This document shows positions 54,978 through 63,644 of a stretch of 64,000 nt of DNA, piece after piece. How positions within the stretch are numbered: the stretch's first letter is position 1; the number at the start of each line of letters is the position of its first letter. The notes under the pieces were generated by a model. The model made no database searches, had not been told where the DNA came from, and saw only the letters and a program-made list of their open reading frames with translations. The stretch is from Parapedobacter composti. GTDB lineage: Bacteria > Bacteroidota > Bacteroidia > Sphingobacteriales > Sphingobacteriaceae. Both the position numbers and the translations under genes were made by a program. The stretch lies in assembly GCF_900112315.1 (NCBI RefSeq), contig NZ_FOLL01000006.1, positions 147,362 to 211,361 of the forward strand. Direction: 5' to 3'.

Positions 54978-56204
54978 ATGGGGGTGGATATCTTCCGGGC
55001 GCTGAAACATCGTAATTTCCGGCTGCATTTTACAGGGCAAGCGGTCTCGCTGATGGGTACCTGGATGCAGCGTGTTGCCGTAAGCTGGCTGGTATACCGG
55101 CTCACGGAGTCGGCGTTGATGCTCGGGTTGGTATCATTCCTTGCCTTGATTCCATCGCTCATCCTCTCGCCTTTTATCGGAAGTTTTGTTGATAGGCATC
55201 AGAAATACCGCATCGTGGTCATCACCCAATTCGGTCTGATGCTCCAGGCCGGTGCACTGGCATTGCTGGTCTTTTCGGGCTACTACAGCGTGTGGTGGAT
55301 TGCGGCACTCAGCTTCATCCAGGGCGTGATCAATACGTTTGACGTAACGGCGCGGCAATCCCTGATGGTAGAACTGGTGGATGACAAAGCAGACCTTCCC
55401 AATGCCATTGCGCTCAATTCATCCGCCTTCAATGCTGCGCGGATGCTCGGGCCGGCCATAGGCGGCATATTGCTCAGTATGTACGGCGAAGCCGTTTGCT
55501 TTGCGGTCAATTTTATAAGTTTCATTGCCGTTATCGGTTCCCTGCTGTGCATGCGGCTGGTGCCGAAGCCCATTGCCGCCAAGCAGGAGAGCACATGGCG
55601 AGGGTTTAAGGAAGGGTTCAGTTACCTCAGGCATTCGCCGCATCTACTATCACTTATCCTGCTGCTCACGGCCTCCAGCCTATGCATTATTCCCTATACC
55701 ACCCTGCTGCCGGTTATTGCCCGCGAAATGTTCCATGGCGATGCCGCCACGTTCAGCTTGTTTGAGAGCTCGGCGGGTTTGGGGGCGATGATCGGTGCCA
55801 TTTATATGGCGCGGACGCGGATAGGTATCAACCTACGCTTCCGGGTAATGAAAGCCTCGGCTTTATTTGCCTCCGGCATACTGGTGCTCTCGTTTGCATC
55901 CTGGCTGCCACTGGCGCTATTGAGCACATTGCTGGCGGCTATGGGCATGATGGTACAGAATTCAAGCATAAATACGTATATCCAGACGCACGCCATGCCG
56001 GCGTACCGTGCACGGGCCATCAGCTATTATATCATGGCATTCCAGGGTATCTTCCCGCTCGGAAGCCTGCTGGTAGGGGCGCTCGCCAACGCTTGGGGTA
56101 TCCATTACACCCTGCTGTTCCAGGGGATTGCCGGAGCCACCATTACGCTCAGTTTTATTTTGTATATCTACCTGCACATCAACCGGAAATATGTGCCCGT
56201 TTAA
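54978..56204 (+). CDS. MFS transporter, enterobactin-exporter-like (TMS5/EntS)
   Basis: The 408-residue protein has twelve helices. The opening IFRALKHRNFRLHFTGQAVSLMGTWMQRVAVSWLVYRLT is typical of the TMS5/EntS-like exporters, and the loop SFVDRHQKYR follows helix 2. Proximity to fur raises the possibility of siderophore export, but no biosynthesis genes are nearby. Start at ATG 54978; a TTG two codons upstream is less likely. Confidence 0.85.
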   Translation: MGVDIFRALKHRNFRLHFTGQAVSLMGTWMQRVAVSWLVYRLTESALMLGLVSFLALIPSLILSPFIGSFVDRHQKYRIVVITQFGLMLQAGALALLVFSGYYSVWWIAALSFIQGVINTFDVTARQSLMVELVDDKADLPNAIALNSSAFNAARMLGPAIGGILLSMYGEAVCFAVNFISFIAVIGSLLCMRLVPKPIAAKQESTWRGFKEGFSYLRHSPHLLSLILLLTASSLCIIPYTTLLPVIAREMFHGDAATFSLFESSAGLGAMIGAIYMARTRIGINLRFRVMKASALFASGILVLSFASWLPLALLSTLLAAMGMMVQNSSINTYIQTHAMPAYRARAISYYIMAFQGIFPLGSLLVGALANAWGIHYTLLFQGIAGATITLSFILYIYLHINRKYVPV

Positions 56205-56299
56205 TCCTTTGCAAACCGGAGCCGCCGTTCCCCATAGGGCAGGGCTGGCATACCCTGTGTGCCCGCATGCAGGCACAGCATACAAAGCCGGGCGGTAAG

Positions 56300-56773
56300 T
56301 CACGTTTGCGGCAACGGGCGTAAATCCAGTTCCATCATGATGTCCGCACGGCCATAGATGCCCGGCGTTACCGGAATTTCCCGGAAACCGAACGTGCGGT
56401 AAACCGACAATGCCGCAGCCAGCAGGCGGTGAGAAAAAAGCACCAGCCTCCCGGCGTCCATGCTCCGGGCGGTTTCGATGGCCTCCCCGCACAGCAGTTT
56501 GCCGATGCCCCGCCCTTGGTGTTGCTGGTCGACTGCCATTTTTGTCAACTCCAACGTGCCGTCGTCCATACGTTTCAGGGCCACCGTACCCACAACAGCC
56601 CCCTCCGACAAAGCAAACAATATCTGGCCGCCGCCCTTCAATATGGTTTCTTCCGGCCGGGTCAGCACCTCCTCATCAATCGGTTCGATGCTGAAATATT
56701 TGATTAACCAATCCTTGTTTAATCGTTCAAAATCAGACCTGTATAATCTATTGTAAGTCGTAATAGTTATCAT
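56300..56773 (-). CDS. GNAT-family N-acetyltransferase
   Basis: The 157-residue protein has the GNAT core with the acetyl-CoA-binding motif QHQGRGIGKLLCGEAI and the following strand LVLFSH. The substrate is unknown. It lies 13 bp downstream of the EamA gene on the same strand and is likely co-transcribed with it. Confidence 0.88.
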   Translation of the reverse strand: MITITTYNRLYRSDFERLNKDWLIKYFSIEPIDEEVLTRPEETILKGGGQILFALSEGAVVGTVALKRMDDGTLELTKMAVDQQHQGRGIGKLLCGEAIETARSMDAGRLVLFSHRLLAAALSVYRTFGFREIPVTPGIYGRADIMMELDLRPLPQT

Positions 56774-56786
56774 ATTCCAGTGGTGG

Positions 56787-57695
56787 TTAGGAGACGGTTC
56801 GCTTTACCTGATAACCTTTATTGATAAAAAATACACCGCTTAACGTAACCATGAGTGCCAAGCCCGTTATCCAGGTCAGCCGTTCGTCCAGGAAAAAATA
56901 GCCCAGCAGCAGGGCGATAAACGGATTGACGTAGGCATATACCGATGCCAAGCCGGAAGGGAGGTGCTTCAATGCATATAAGAAACAACCGTAAGAAGCC
57001 AGCGACCCGAAGAGAATAAGATAAAGCAGCGCCCAGAGGCTATCCGGGGCGATGGCGTCCAGGCGCGAATAATCGTCGAAGAACAAGCTGGCCAGCAGCA
57101 GCACCACACCCCCGCTGGACAATTGGAACGCCACGTTCACCAACGTTTTAGCCGAAGAAGGCCGGTGCTTGGTATATACCGTGCCTGCCGCCCAGCAGAA
57201 ACACGCGAAGAAAGCAGCCAATATGCCGTACAGGTAATCGGTGTTGGCCAGATCAGCGAGGTTATCCCTGAAGATGAGCGCCACACCCGCCGCACCGAGC
57301 AGCAGTCCGGTGAGCACATAGCCGTTGACCGCTTTCCGTTCATTGCCCCATACATAGCCGATAATCACCACATAGATGGGCATTACCGACACGATGAGTG
57401 CCGCCAACCCACTGGGAATATACCGTTCGGCCCATCCGACCACCCCGTTGCCCAGGGCTATCATCAAGGTACCGGCGACGAACTGTCGGGTAATATCGCG
57501 GCGGCTGATAGCGATTTTCTGTCCCACTAAAAGCAGCACCGCCATCATCAATGCGCCCGCCGTAACTTGTCTGATGCCCGAAAAGAGGAACGCAGGAAAT
57601 GTCGCCACGCCGATGCGCATGGCGAAATAGGTGGTGCCCCACACCACGCAAACGACAGATAGGGCCAGATAAGCATTTACCGTCTTTTTATCCAT
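56787..57695 (-). CDS. EamA-family (DMT) exporter
   Basis: The 302-residue protein has ten helices in two EamA repeats (CVVWGTTYFAMRIG near the start; YVNPFIALLLGYFFLDE late). It is about 60 residues shorter than the other EamA protein of the window (40834) because it lacks the long basic tail. The start MDKKTV at 57695 is chosen over 57734, which adds no membrane sequence. It probably exports metabolites. Confidence 0.87.
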   Translation of the reverse strand: MDKKTVNAYLALSVVCVVWGTTYFAMRIGVATFPAFLFSGIRQVTAGALMMAVLLLVGQKIAISRRDITRQFVAGTLMIALGNGVVGWAERYIPSGLAALIVSVMPIYVVIIGYVWGNERKAVNGYVLTGLLLGAAGVALIFRDNLADLANTDYLYGILAAFFACFCWAAGTVYTKHRPSSAKTLVNVAFQLSSGGVVLLLASLFFDDYSRLDAIAPDSLWALLYLILFGSLASYGCFLYALKHLPSGLASVYAYVNPFIALLLGYFFLDERLTWITGLALMVTLSGVFFINKGYQVKRTVS

Positions 57696-57741
57696 AGCAG
57701 ATGCATACGTATAGTGAAAGCAAAGTTGCAACAAAAAGTGG

Positions 57742-59187
57742 TTATGCGATGGATACAGTTTCCCCTAATTTTGTCGGTGCAGTTACCGGCTTGCCCGGAG
57801 TCCAGGTCTTCTCCGGATATCTTTTTGCATAATCAAGAGCAAGCTGCGTCATGTAGTGGCTGCCGCTGTAACGGACGATGTGTTCTTTTATCGTTTCAGG
57901 GCATTCGATGTCCGCCTGCTGGCTCAGATAACCCATGCCGTAAAACTGGCCGCTTTCGATCCAAACGCAGCTATATTCACCTTCACTACGTCCCTTATCG
58001 AAGATAGCAAACGTCGGAAGGTGCTGCGTCAGGCCATCTATGGCCTTCCGCACCTGCTGATTATAAGCGGCCGGGGCCGTGTGCCGGTCGCAGCCGTCCT
58101 CAGCCGCCGGATCCGTTGGCTGTTGCCGGAAGCCCGCTGCCGCCAACCCGAACACGCAGCGCTTGGCGTGCAGGTTAAACTCCCTTATTAATCTATGCAG
58201 TAAGTTCACGGCATCCAACTGGTTACCGAACAACGCAATATGTTTGTAATGCTTGCCATGTTTGCCGATAGCTAAGCGCATGTATCCCTCCTGGTCTTCG
58301 TAAGCGTAAAGGGCATATTTGGGTTCGAACCGTTTCAGTGCACGGTTATAGGCCGGCCAAAGACGTTTAATCTCTGCCGCTTCCAGCAGCAGCGCCATCA
58401 GTTCGGTGCCGCACGGCGTGCAGGAGACCGAGTGGATGTGGCGCATGAAATGCTGCCGTTGGGGATTGGGGTTATGCCCGCTGAAGTGCTGCATCACCCG
58501 GTTCCGGATATCGCGCGCCTTACCCACATAAATAACCCGGCCACTCCGGTCGTGGAAGTAATACACGCCGGCGGTGTGCGGCAAAGCTTCAAATTGCTCT
58601 TTCGGCAAGTTCGGCGGAAGTTGCTGGTGCTTGGATGTCTTTTTCAGCATTTCCGCCACAACACCCTGAGTATCCCAGGTCAATAACCTGGAAAACAACA
58701 GCGCCGTTGCCTGTGCGTCGCCCCCCGCGCGGTGGCGGTTGCTGATGGGAATATCCAACGCATCGCAGAGCCTGCCCAGGCTGTAGGAGCGAAGCCCCGG
58801 CTTAATCTGCCTGCTCATCCGTACGGTACACAGCTTGGGCGCGGTAAACGGGTATCCCGCCGCGTCCAGGTGATACTTAAGGAACGAATAATCAAAATTC
58901 ACCTGATGGGCCACGAAGACCCGGCCGTTCAGCAGAGCGTAAATGCGGGGAGCCAGCTCATCGAACACCGGGCTGCCCGCCACCATCTCGTCAGTAATGC
59001 CTGTCATCGCCTGGATGTACAGCGGGATGGGCTGTTGCGGATTAACAAGTGATTCAAAGCGTTCGGTTACCTCATGCCCGTTATGGATGAGGATGGCGAT
59101 TTCCGTAACGCCGTTGCCTGACGCATGGCCCCCTGTGGTTTCAATATCCACAATAGCATATTCGGTAGCGGTTGCCGTGCGTCCCAT
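57742..59187 (-). CDS. DnaQ-like exonuclease fused to GIY-YIG nuclease
   Basis: The 481-residue protein joins an N-terminal DEDDh exonuclease domain (VDIETTGG, about 10-175; with HQVNFDYSFLKYHL and HRAGGDAQAT) to a UvrC/Cho-like GIY-YIG domain (GVYYFHDRSGRVIYVGKARDIRNRV, about 208-290). A C-terminal region of about 190 residues is of unknown fold. The combination is known in bacterial DNA-repair-related proteins and suggests 3' incision plus trimming of damaged DNA. It lies 46 bp upstream of the EamA gene. Confidence 0.88.
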   Translation of the reverse strand: MGRTATATEYAIVDIETTGGHASGNGVTEIAILIHNGHEVTERFESLVNPQQPIPLYIQAMTGITDEMVAGSPVFDELAPRIYALLNGRVFVAHQVNFDYSFLKYHLDAAGYPFTAPKLCTVRMSRQIKPGLRSYSLGRLCDALDIPISNRHRAGGDAQATALLFSRLLTWDTQGVVAEMLKKTSKHQQLPPNLPKEQFEALPHTAGVYYFHDRSGRVIYVGKARDIRNRVMQHFSGHNPNPQRQHFMRHIHSVSCTPCGTELMALLLEAAEIKRLWPAYNRALKRFEPKYALYAYEDQEGYMRLAIGKHGKHYKHIALFGNQLDAVNLLHRLIREFNLHAKRCVFGLAAAGFRQQPTDPAAEDGCDRHTAPAAYNQQVRKAIDGLTQHLPTFAIFDKGRSEGEYSCVWIESGQFYGMGYLSQQADIECPETIKEHIVRYSGSHYMTQLALDYAKRYPEKTWTPGKPVTAPTKLGETVSIA

Positions 59188-59258
59188 ATCCGCAAATATA
59201 CTAAAATTATTAGTTCAAGCAATCGATATGTTTAATTTGCCGGCATCGAGCAACGCCG

Positions 59259-59717
59259 TTACGGTACCATCGGCGGCGGACCGCCGGTAGGGTCGTCGGC
59301 AGCCACAGCCCGTTTACGGCAGGGCACGATCAGGAAATACACGCACGCCAACACCCAGGTTGCCCAGAACAGGTATACACCGGCGTGGAAGTTCGTTTTC
59401 ATCATCCGGTGCGAGGTGGTGGTAAAATCAAGGTAGGTAAAGTAAGCCCCCGTGAGTGCGAACAGCAGGACGAGCAAGATAACCGCCATCGCTATGCGGC
59501 GGCCGGACAACCGCTTGACAAGCCACAGCACGGCCACCACAGCCAGCTGCACGGCAAACAGCAGCAGGGCGGTTTTCCACCAGATTTTGAAGATGCCGTA
59601 TTCCCGGTACACCACACTGATGCCCACCTTCCCGATGAGCGACATCTGCGAGATCAGCACGCCGGAAACCGTAGAAAGGAGCGCCTGCACGGCAACGAGG
59701 GTACTCAAGCCTTTCAT
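59259..59717 (-). CDS. Small four-helix membrane protein, last gene of the pilin-like operon
   Basis: The 152-residue protein has an N-terminal helix, then helices around ALLLFAVQLAVVAVLWLV, MAVILLVLLFALTGAYFTYL and LFWATWVLACVYFLIV, and a short basic/Pro tail. I recognise no family. It starts at ATG 59717, 11 bp after the lipoprotein gene, and ends the run of minus-strand genes that includes the pseudopilins. Its role in that system is inferred from position only. Confidence 0.6.
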   Translation of the reverse strand: MKGLSTLVAVQALLSTVSGVLISQMSLIGKVGISVVYREYGIFKIWWKTALLLFAVQLAVVAVLWLVKRLSGRRIAMAVILLVLLFALTGAYFTYLDFTTTSHRMMKTNFHAGVYLFWATWVLACVYFLIVPCRKRAVAADDPTGGPPPMVP

Positions 59718-59728
59718 CACGCGGCCAG

Positions 59729-60307
59729 TTATTTGGTCACCTCCCAGCCCGTCTCTCCGTTGAAGCGCAGGCTGTAGGTTTTCTTGATGAACGACGCATT
59801 GTTGCCCGATCCCTTGGGCGCAAAATCGGCAAAGTCCGTTTCCGCCTTTTTCAGGGTCACCGTGGCTTTCGCCCGGTTTTTCCCCGTCTGCTCCACATGC
59901 ACCCCACCGTCTTCATCCAACGCATACTCAATGGTCTTGACCCTGGCCCGCTTATCCGTTTTTTCCAGCACGAAAGGGATGGACTTGTCGGTCAGCTTAA
60001 TCAGGTACACGAACGTGCTGTCTTTAGACAAGAAGCGTTTCCGTTCTTTGAGCAGTTCCAGCGTTACGTAGCCGCCCTTTTCCAGTGCGCGGTAAGCCTC
60101 CAGCAGGCCGGTATCCGACTTCTGGTTGAATTTCACCTCGCCGTAGTCAATGTTGGCCGTTTCATACACCGGATTGGCCGCGGCGTAATGTTTAATGGCG
60201 GCAAGCGCCACATGCTCGCTGATAGACTTGTCGCTGCCGCAAGCCGCAAACAGCAGCGATGCCGCCGTGGCGATGCGGGCTATTCGGATGAAGGGGGTAT
60301 TCGTCAT
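59729..60307 (-). CDS. Lipoprotein in the pilin-like operon
   Basis: The 192-residue protein has a lipobox FAAC (Cys about 23) followed by SDKSISEHVALAAIKHYAA. The mature part is beta-rich with charged turns and no family that I recognise. It lies 56 bp after the GspF-like gene and 11 bp before the small membrane protein gene. A pilotin-like or accessory lipoprotein is possible, but there is no sequence proof. Confidence 0.6.
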   Translation of the reverse strand: MTNTPFIRIARIATAASLLFAACGSDKSISEHVALAAIKHYAAANPVYETANIDYGEVKFNQKSDTGLLEAYRALEKGGYVTLELLKERKRFLSKDSTFVYLIKLTDKSIPFVLEKTDKRARVKTIEYALDEDGGVHVEQTGKNRAKATVTLKKAETDFADFAPKGSGNNASFIKKTYSLRFNGETGWEVTK

Positions 60308-60363
60308 ACGTTAAACTTTTTCCAAAGATAGGGAATTAACAAATTCCATTCCAAGTACGGCGT

Positions 60364-61509
60364 TTACCCGAACATGTCGCCCATCTGGAACATGGGCAGG
60401 TACATGGCAATGAGAATCAGCCCAACGAACAAGCCGAGGAAGACGATGATAAGCGGTTCCAGCAGCGCTGCGATGGTAGCCGACTGGTATTCCACCTCGT
60501 CGTTGTACTGGTCTGCCACCTTGCCGAAGAAATCGGCCAGTTGGTTCACCTCTTCGCCCACCTTCACCAGCGCCACCAGCTTGGCATCGTAGATAGAAAA
60601 GGCCGCCAGGTTGCTGTGCAGGGGGCTGCCATGCATCACACCCGCTTCCACCGCGGTGAGCGACCGTTCTATCGGGTAAAAGCCCACCATCTGCCGGCAC
60701 AGTTGCAGGGCCCGCACGAGCGGGATTTTAGCTCCCGTGAGCAGGGCCATGGAGTTACAGAACCGGGCGAGGTACACCTTGCGTATCATGGGGCCGAACA
60801 CGGGCAGGCGAAGCATCAGCCAGGCCGTCCACCGGCGGTGCCCCTCCCGGTTGCGCCGAGCATACAGCCAGGCCGCCAGTGCCGCCAGCGCCAGCAGCAC
60901 CAAGGGCGCGTAGGTTCGTGACAACTCCGATACCGACACGATGAACTGCGTGATGGCCGGCAGGTCGCCGCCCGACCGCTGAAAGATGTCGGCAAACATC
61001 GGCACGATGAAATTCATCATGAAAAAGACAGCGCCAAATGAAACGAGTACCACAATGAACGGGTAGGTGAGGGCACTGGTAATCTGCCGTTTCTGTTTCA
61101 TCCGCTTGCGGAAGAACACGGCCAGGTCCTGCAACACCGAGGCTATTTTGCCCGTTTCCTCGCCAATCTGCACGCTGTGGTATTCATAAGGAGTAAAGGG
61201 TCGGTGCTGCTGCATGGCCGCAGAAAGCGAGCTCCCCTGCACAACGGCCCGCTGCACGGCGGAGAGCATCGCCGCATTTTTTTTATGCTGCTGCTGGCCG
61301 ATGAGCATGTCGAACGCCGCCTTGAGGTCGATGCCCGCCTGGAGCAGGATGCCCAGTTCGTGGTAAAACGCCTCCTTCTGTTTGTCGCCGAATGGCGATA
61401 CCAGCGTATAATCCTTGGTAAGCCATGTGGTTTGCTGACCTGCCATAGGCCCGCCCGTGGCGGGCTTCGCCTTCGCCCGGAAGCGGTGTATGTCTATGCC
61501 GTTGCTCAT
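60364..61509 (-). CDS. Type II secretion / type IV pilus inner-membrane protein (GspF/PilC-like)
   Basis: The 381-residue protein has two T2SSF domains (about 48-170 and 250-375), each with the FYHELGILLQAGIDLKAAFDML or FCNSMALLTGAKIPLVRALQL type opening. Three membrane helices (about 150-180, 200-220, 350-375) follow the GspF plan. It would form the platform that an ATPase rotates to assemble pseudopilins. No GspE/PilB ATPase gene is present in this operon. The start overlaps the preceding pseudopilin gene by 4 bp. Confidence 0.9.
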   Translation of the reverse strand: MSNGIDIHRFRAKAKPATGGPMAGQQTTWLTKDYTLVSPFGDKQKEAFYHELGILLQAGIDLKAAFDMLIGQQQHKKNAAMLSAVQRAVVQGSSLSAAMQQHRPFTPYEYHSVQIGEETGKIASVLQDLAVFFRKRMKQKRQITSALTYPFIVVLVSFGAVFFMMNFIVPMFADIFQRSGGDLPAITQFIVSVSELSRTYAPLVLLALAALAAWLYARRNREGHRRWTAWLMLRLPVFGPMIRKVYLARFCNSMALLTGAKIPLVRALQLCRQMVGFYPIERSLTAVEAGVMHGSPLHSNLAAFSIYDAKLVALVKVGEEVNQLADFFGKVADQYNDEVEYQSATIAALLEPLIIVFLGLFVGLILIAMYLPMFQMGDMFG

Positions 61510-62015
61510 TCTGTTGTGATGGTATCCGTAAGCCGCGTCAAGGTCGCGGCATCATAGTGTTTCTGTACGCTTAGGGGCACGGCGTGGCCATGCACGTTTA
61601 CGAAAAACGCCGTCTCGTCGGCCATGCCCTGCATGGCCATCTGTCGCTCGCCGGCAAACCAGCACGCCAGGCTATCCACCCGTATGCGGAACGTGTCGGC
61701 TACTGCGGCCGTCAGCCGCACGCAATGGGAGTCAAGCAACAGGTAGTGCGTCGCCATATCATCCGCCAAAAAGTCAATCCCCGCGCCGTTGTACCGGATT
61801 TCCGCCGCCGCACGGGCATCGGTCTGCAGCGCCCGTTGCAGGCGGTTAAACTCGCCGAAGGCGCCCAGCCGCGCCGCCAGCGCATCGCCCTGCCCCTGTA
61901 CAAAGCGGATGGCCGCATAAACGAAAGATACCGCCAGCGCGGTCAATACCAGTGCCACCATCATCTCCAGGATGGTGAACGCCCGCAGGTTAACCTTAAT
62001 CCTGTTTGTTTTCAT
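61506..62015 (-). CDS. Pseudopilin with type III signal (GspJ-like position)
   Basis: The 169-residue protein has a class III prepilin signal: basic leader, then A-F-T-I-L-E with Glu at mature position 5 and a hydrophobic helix (MMVALVLTALAVSFVY). A C-terminal beta-domain follows. A prepilin peptidase would cleave before Phe13. It overlaps the upstream pseudopilin gene by 20 bp and the GspF gene by 4 bp. Confidence 0.85.
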   Translation of the reverse strand: MKTNRIKVNLRAFTILEMMVALVLTALAVSFVYAAIRFVQGQGDALAARLGAFGEFNRLQRALQTDARAAAEIRYNGAGIDFLADDMATHYLLLDSHCVRLTAAVADTFRIRVDSLACWFAGERQMAMQGMADETAFFVNVHGHAVPLSVQKHYDAATLTRLTDTITTE

Positions 62016-62370
62016 GGCTCTTTATAATGATTTCGCGGTATACCGCAGTTTCCCCTGTGGCCGTCCTTTGGCCCCTAAGTTCCAGCACCGCCAACAGGGT
62101 GTCGCCATGGTAAGGCGTCACCACCTTATCCACTTGTATGCCGTTGCCCAGCTCATACTGTGCCTGCTCACTCCCCCCCGAGCGTTTACTCTCCTGCGCC
62201 AGCGCCCTGAGTTCGAGGAGCATGTTCACCGCGTTGTCTGGCCTTTTCAGCGCCATGGTGGCGTAGAATGTCGCCGAGATGGCCACCACCAGCGTGATGA
62301 TTACCAGCGCCACAAGCACCTCCACCAGCGTGGACGCTTTCAGCCGTTTCCCTACAAGTCGTTCAACCAT
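61996..62370 (-). CDS. Pseudopilin with type III signal (GspI-like position)
   Basis: The 124-residue protein has a basic leader (MVERLVGKRLK) and the prepilin motif A-S-T-L-V-E followed by VLVALVIITLVVAIS. The +1 residue is Ser instead of Phe, which is tolerated in minor pseudopilins. The globular part is short. It overlaps both neighbours by about 20 bp. Confidence 0.82.
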   Translation of the reverse strand: MVERLVGKRLKASTLVEVLVALVIITLVVAISATFYATMALKRPDNAVNMLLELRALAQESKRSGGSEQAQYELGNGIQVDKVVTPYHGDTLLAVLELRGQRTATGETAVYREIIIKSHENKQD

Positions 62371-63644
62371 GCCAATACGTTGCTAAGTCTTCCTGTATTG
62401 AGCAGCGCGCTGCCCGTATAGTAAGGCGAAAGGCGGGTTTCGTCCATCACGCCGCCCAGCACAAAGTTCTCATAAAGGCTCGAAGGCGTCTGCAAGGTAA
62501 ACCTGCGGCACAGCGTCACCCCGTGCACCGCCCCCTGCAGTTCCAGCAATCCGTCGGCATATACCTGCCCCTTCACCACGGCTCCCTCGGCCAGCGCCAC
62601 CTTAGCAAAATACTGGTCGCTGCCCGGGAAGTGCGAAAACACCAGTCCATGCACTACGCTGGCGCTGTCTATACGCAGCAGCGGCTGGAACTCAAATACC
62701 AAGCTATCTTTGGGGATATGGACAACCCCCAGTGCCGAAGGGTAGCCGAAGGCGCAATCACGGCCCACAATGATGGAGTCGCGCGCAAATGCCTGCACCC
62801 TTCCGCGGAAGTTATCGGCAAACCGGATGCTCGGCGCAAAGAGCAACACCTGGTCGAGGGCCGCATCCGCCGTCACCGTAATGGCGCTATCAGCCACCAG
62901 CACGATGTTGCCGGCCAGAGACATGGTTACGGTCATGCTGTCTATGCTGTGCAGTAGCAGGGGGCGGGCGAAAAACGGTTGGGTCAGCGTATCACCCAGC
63001 ACAAGCCAATCCAAGGCGTCGCCCCGCCATTCGGCTGCCGATTCCGGCAGAAGGTAACGCGTAAGCCTTTCCAGCACAGCTGCGTCCAATGGCGGGAGGC
63101 TGGTGGTACTGTGGCGCATGGTTCCACCATGGATTACCTCTTCATAGGCATACGCCTGGTTTTCAATATACGCCTTCCGGATACCCGCCTCCGGCAGAAA
63201 CGCGTCGCCTTGGATTCGGGTTTTGCCTGACAGCGACAGCGGTCGATGCTCATCCGCCAGGTACAGCGCATACCGTTCGCCGGGAGTCAATGCCTTGCCC
63301 ATGAGAAATACATGGCTGAGCGTGTCGTGCCCTTCAAACGCACGCGCTATACCAATATCATAGATGCCCCAAGGTGCTCTGATAAGCAGCACCGAATCCC
63401 GTTGATCGTCAAACAGGCCCAGGCGCGCTGTGTCTATGCCGTTTGCCGTTTCACCCACCAGCAGCAGGTTGGTTGCCGAAGCCAGGTTCTGCCGCAGCCG
63501 CTCGTGGCGCATGGTCTCTGCGGCATATTGGCGGTGGTACTGGAACACTAGCAACAGCGCGGCGGTGATGGCCGCGATGACAGTGGCTACCAGGAGAGCC
63601 AGCAGCAGCGCACCTGCACGGAGGTATATGGGAGGGCTTGGCAT
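62352..63644 (-). CDS. Large single-helix protein heading the pilin-like operon (possible GspK/PilX-like)
   Basis: The 430-residue protein starts with a short basic/Pro leader and a hydrophobic helix (about 10-33, RAGALLLALLVATVIAA) that resembles the type of N-terminus seen in large minor pseudopilins, but it lacks the conserved Glu. Residues 130-400 carry short beta-repeats (IQGDAFLPEAG, GAVVKGQVYADGLLELQGAV) like a bactofilin or beta-helix. A true GspK homologue is not certain. It is the first gene after a 350-bp non-coding gap, so the operon probably begins here. Confidence 0.6.
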   Translation of the reverse strand: MPSPPIYLRAGALLLALLVATVIAAITAALLLVFQYHRQYAAETMRHERLRQNLASATNLLLVGETANGIDTARLGLFDDQRDSVLLIRAPWGIYDIGIARAFEGHDTLSHVFLMGKALTPGERYALYLADEHRPLSLSGKTRIQGDAFLPEAGIRKAYIENQAYAYEEVIHGGTMRHSTTSLPPLDAAVLERLTRYLLPESAAEWRGDALDWLVLGDTLTQPFFARPLLLHSIDSMTVTMSLAGNIVLVADSAITVTADAALDQVLLFAPSIRFADNFRGRVQAFARDSIIVGRDCAFGYPSALGVVHIPKDSLVFEFQPLLRIDSASVVHGLVFSHFPGSDQYFAKVALAEGAVVKGQVYADGLLELQGAVHGVTLCRRFTLQTPSSLYENFVLGGVMDETRLSPYYTGSALLNTGRLSNVLAWLNDL

